Part shown: positions 62,200 to 64,000 of the stretch, one piece after another | Position numbering within the stretch: the first letter of the stretch is position 1 | Layout of the letters: every line of letters begins with the position of its first letter | Assembly: GCF_900103445.1 (NCBI RefSeq) | Contig: NZ_FNHS01000001.1 | Location: 310,001-374,000, forward strand | Direction: 5' to 3' | DNA length: 64,000 nucleotides | Source of the DNA: Methylobacterium phyllostachyos | Lineage (GTDB): Bacteria > Pseudomonadota > Alphaproteobacteria > Rhizobiales > Beijerinckiaceae | Notes under the pieces: generated by a model | What the model saw: only the letters and a program-made list of their open reading frames with translations | What the model was told of the DNA's origin: nothing | Database searches by the model: none | Made by a program: the position numbers and the translations under genes

Positions 62200-62591
62200 A
62201 CGCCCTGGCTGTCATCGACACATCGATCTTCATGGCAATCCTGCTCAGCGAGCCGGACGCGGATCTTTGTAGTCAAACGATCCGGTTCTACCGAAAACGC
62301 GTTATGGCGGCGGCGACATATCTCGAATGCGCGATCGTCAGCAGCAAGAAGACGACTGGCCGGGCTAACCTCGACGACTGGCTCCTTCGAGAGGCGATCA
62401 CGGTCGTCCCCGTCGACCACACCCTCGCGCAGATCGCCGCCGACGCCTTCGCGCGCTACGGCAAAGGCCGGCACCCGGCCGGCCTCAACTTCGGCGATTG
62501 CTTCGCCTACGCGCTCGCCCGGTCGCTGAACGCGCCGCTCCTGTTCAAGGGCGACGACTTTTCGCGCACCGACGTGCTGAGCGCCGTCTAA
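62196..62591 (+). CDS. VapC-family PIN-domain toxin
   Basis: 131 residues. PIN active-site acids are in place: Asp8 in AVIDTSIF, Glu44 in TYLECAIV, Asp101 in NFGDCFAYALA and Asp120/121 in FKGDDFSRTDV. VapC toxins cut tRNA or rRNA when the antitoxin is degraded. The stop overlaps that of the convergent ftsY gene by two bases, so the toxin end and the essential ftsY end share sequence. Confidence 0.9.
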   Translation: MNALAVIDTSIFMAILLSEPDADLCSQTIRFYRKRVMAAATYLECAIVSSKKTTGRANLDDWLLREAITVVPVDHTLAQIAADAFARYGKGRHPAGLNFGDCFAYALARSLNAPLLFKGDDFSRTDVLSAV

Positions 62592-63940
62592 TCCTTCTCC
62601 AGCCCGGCGATCGCCCGCGCGAAGTCCCGGGCCGCGAAGGGCTCCAGATCCTCCACCCCCTCGCCGACGCCGATGAAGTGGACAGGCAGGCGGAACTTCG
62701 CCGCCAGCGCCACCAGAATGCCGCCCCGGGCGGTGCCGTCGAGCTTGGTCATCACCAGCCCCGAGACCGGGGCCGCCTGCGAGAAAAGCTCCACCTGGCT
62801 GATCGCGTTCTGGCCGACCGTCGCGTCGAGGACGAGGAGCGTGGCGTGTGGCGCCTCCGGATCCTGCTTGCGCAGGACGCGCACGATCTTCTCCAGCTCG
62901 GCCATCAGCCCGGCCTTGTTCTGGAGCCGGCCGGCGGTGTCGATCAACAACACGTCGGTGCCGGCCGCCGAGGCCTGCTTCAGCGCGTCGAAGGCAAGGC
63001 CCGCCGCGTCCGCCCCCTGCGCGCCGCTCACCACCGGCGTGCCGGTGCGCGCGCCCCAGACCTTGAGCTGGTCGATCGCTGCAGCCCGGAACGTGTCGCC
63101 GGCCGCCAGCATCACGGTGCGGCCCTCAGCGCGCAGCTTCGAGGCCAGCTTGCCGAGAGTGGTGGTCTTGCCGGCCCCGTTCACCCCCACGGTGAGGATC
63201 ACGAACGGCTTCTTGGTCGCATCGATGGCCAGCGGCACCGCCACGGGCTCGAGAGCGCTCTCGACCTCGGTGGCCAGGATTGCCCGCACCTCGTCGGGCG
63301 AGATGCCCTTCTCGTAGCGGCCCTTGCCGACCGCCTCCGAGATCCGCATCGCGGTCTCCAGGCCGAAATCGGCCTGGATCAGGGCGTCCTCCAGATCCTC
63401 CAGGGTCGTGGCGTCGAGCTTGCGCTTGGTGAACAGGCCCGTCACCCGCTCGGACAAAGCCGAGGAGGTGCGCTTCATCCCGGAGGTGAGGCGGCTCCAC
63501 CAGCCCTTGGCCTCCGGCTCGCGATCCGGCCCGGCGCCGGCATCGTGGGCGAGGGCCGCCGCGGCATCGACCGGCTGGATGTCGGGCTGCGGCTCGATGA
63601 CCGGCTCACGGTTCGCGTCCCCGGTATCCACCGGATCGGCGCCGTGGGCGGGGTCGTCGCCGGCCGTGCCCGCGGGGGGACGCTCGGCCTCGCCCTCGAT
63701 CGGCAGCAGATCGGCGCCCTCGACCACATCGGCCACCGGCTCGCCGGTCTCCTCCGGCGGCAGCGGGATGGTCTCGACATCCTCCGCGCCCGTCGCAAAG
63801 TCGGGCTGGCCCTCGGAGGGCGAGGCCGCCTCCGCGGGGAGGTCCGCTTCCGGCTTGTCGTCAGGCTTGTCCTCGGCCGCACCCTGGCCCTTGCGCCCGA
63901 ACAGGCGTCCGAACCAGCCGGGCTTTTCCTCGCTCGCCAT
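62588..63940 (-). CDS. ftsY: signal recognition particle receptor FtsY
   Basis: 450 residues. An acidic N-terminal A domain (about 15-150) precedes the N domain and the GTPase G domain. Motifs: GVNGAGKTTTLGKLA near 250, GDTFRAAAIDQL near 283, DTAGRLQNKAGL near 335, and TKLDGTARGG near 395. FtsY docks ribosome-SRP complexes at the inner membrane. It should be essential. No promoter can be judged as only 60 bases lie upstream in the window. Confidence 0.96.
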   Translation of the reverse strand: MASEEKPGWFGRLFGRKGQGAAEDKPDDKPEADLPAEAASPSEGQPDFATGAEDVETIPLPPEETGEPVADVVEGADLLPIEGEAERPPAGTAGDDPAHGADPVDTGDANREPVIEPQPDIQPVDAAAALAHDAGAGPDREPEAKGWWSRLTSGMKRTSSALSERVTGLFTKRKLDATTLEDLEDALIQADFGLETAMRISEAVGKGRYEKGISPDEVRAILATEVESALEPVAVPLAIDATKKPFVILTVGVNGAGKTTTLGKLASKLRAEGRTVMLAAGDTFRAAAIDQLKVWGARTGTPVVSGAQGADAAGLAFDALKQASAAGTDVLLIDTAGRLQNKAGLMAELEKIVRVLRKQDPEAPHATLLVLDATVGQNAISQVELFSQAAPVSGLVMTKLDGTARGGILVALAAKFRLPVHFIGVGEGVEDLEPFAARDFARAIAGLEKD

Positions 63941-64000
63941 GCCGTCGCGTCCTCACCCTACCTTGCCGACCCGGCGCCAACGATCTAGCCGATCCGGATG

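Overview
The window looks like chromosome from a high-GC alphaproteobacterium of the Hyphomicrobiales (Rhizobiales), most likely Methylobacterium or a close relative. The pointers are the very high GC with GC-rich third positions, FlbT and FlaF, an RcdA/DUF1465 cell-cycle protein, a DUF6101-type protein, a short alphaproteobacterial L31, and a 6S RNA candidate in front of fthC-ymdB. The genus is inferred from overall protein character, not from a search. No rRNA, tRNA, CRISPR array, insertion sequence or prophage was seen.

Layout. 1-6.1 kb: end of an EamA exporter, an SDR dehydrogenase, convergent flbT and flaF, small unknown genes, a metallophosphoesterase, ccdA and selD. 6.2-12.1 kb: first exopolysaccharide (EPS) block with two glycosyltransferases, a Wzz/GumC co-polymerase and a WecG/TagA transferase. 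12.1-24.9 kb: housekeeping and unknown genes (Nudix, TusA-like, glutamate-cysteine ligase, RsmE, UbiA, CysQ-like phosphatase, CspA, PfpI-like protein, Tat-exported phosphoesterase, L,D-transpeptidase). 25.2-29.3 kb: a likely copper locus, a YcnI-PCuAC fusion between two related DUF2946-like proteins followed by a TonB-dependent receptor. 29.5-38.3 kb: RcdA, a MetQ-like protein, rpmE, an ABC exporter, D-cysteine desulfhydrase-like enzyme, a MotA/MotB-like (ZorAB-like) proton-channel pair, and 6S RNA-fthC-ymdB. 39.4-50.8 kb: second, larger EPS block (GINT1-like transferase, Wzz with a degenerate kinase domain, VpsF-like polymerase, GH5 hydrolase, two glycosyltransferases, fatty-acid hydroxylase, CelD/BcsL-type acyltransferase). 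50.8-64 kb: class V aminotransferase, ispE, ClC channel and divergent MarR regulator sharing a perfect operator-like palindrome, polyprenyl diphosphate synthase, methyltransferase, ccmC-ccmD-ccmG, yciB, a VapBC-type toxin-antitoxin pair and ftsY.

The two EPS blocks together supply glycosyltransferases, a polymerase, chain-length regulators, decorating enzymes and a periplasmic glycanase, but no initiating phosphoglycosyltransferase, Wzx flippase or Wza exporter is in the window. ccdA and ccmC/D/G serve cytochrome c maturation from two separate places. The best candidates for new biology are the copper locus, the pseudokinase Wzz, the ClC/MarR switch and the ZorAB-like pair without effectors.
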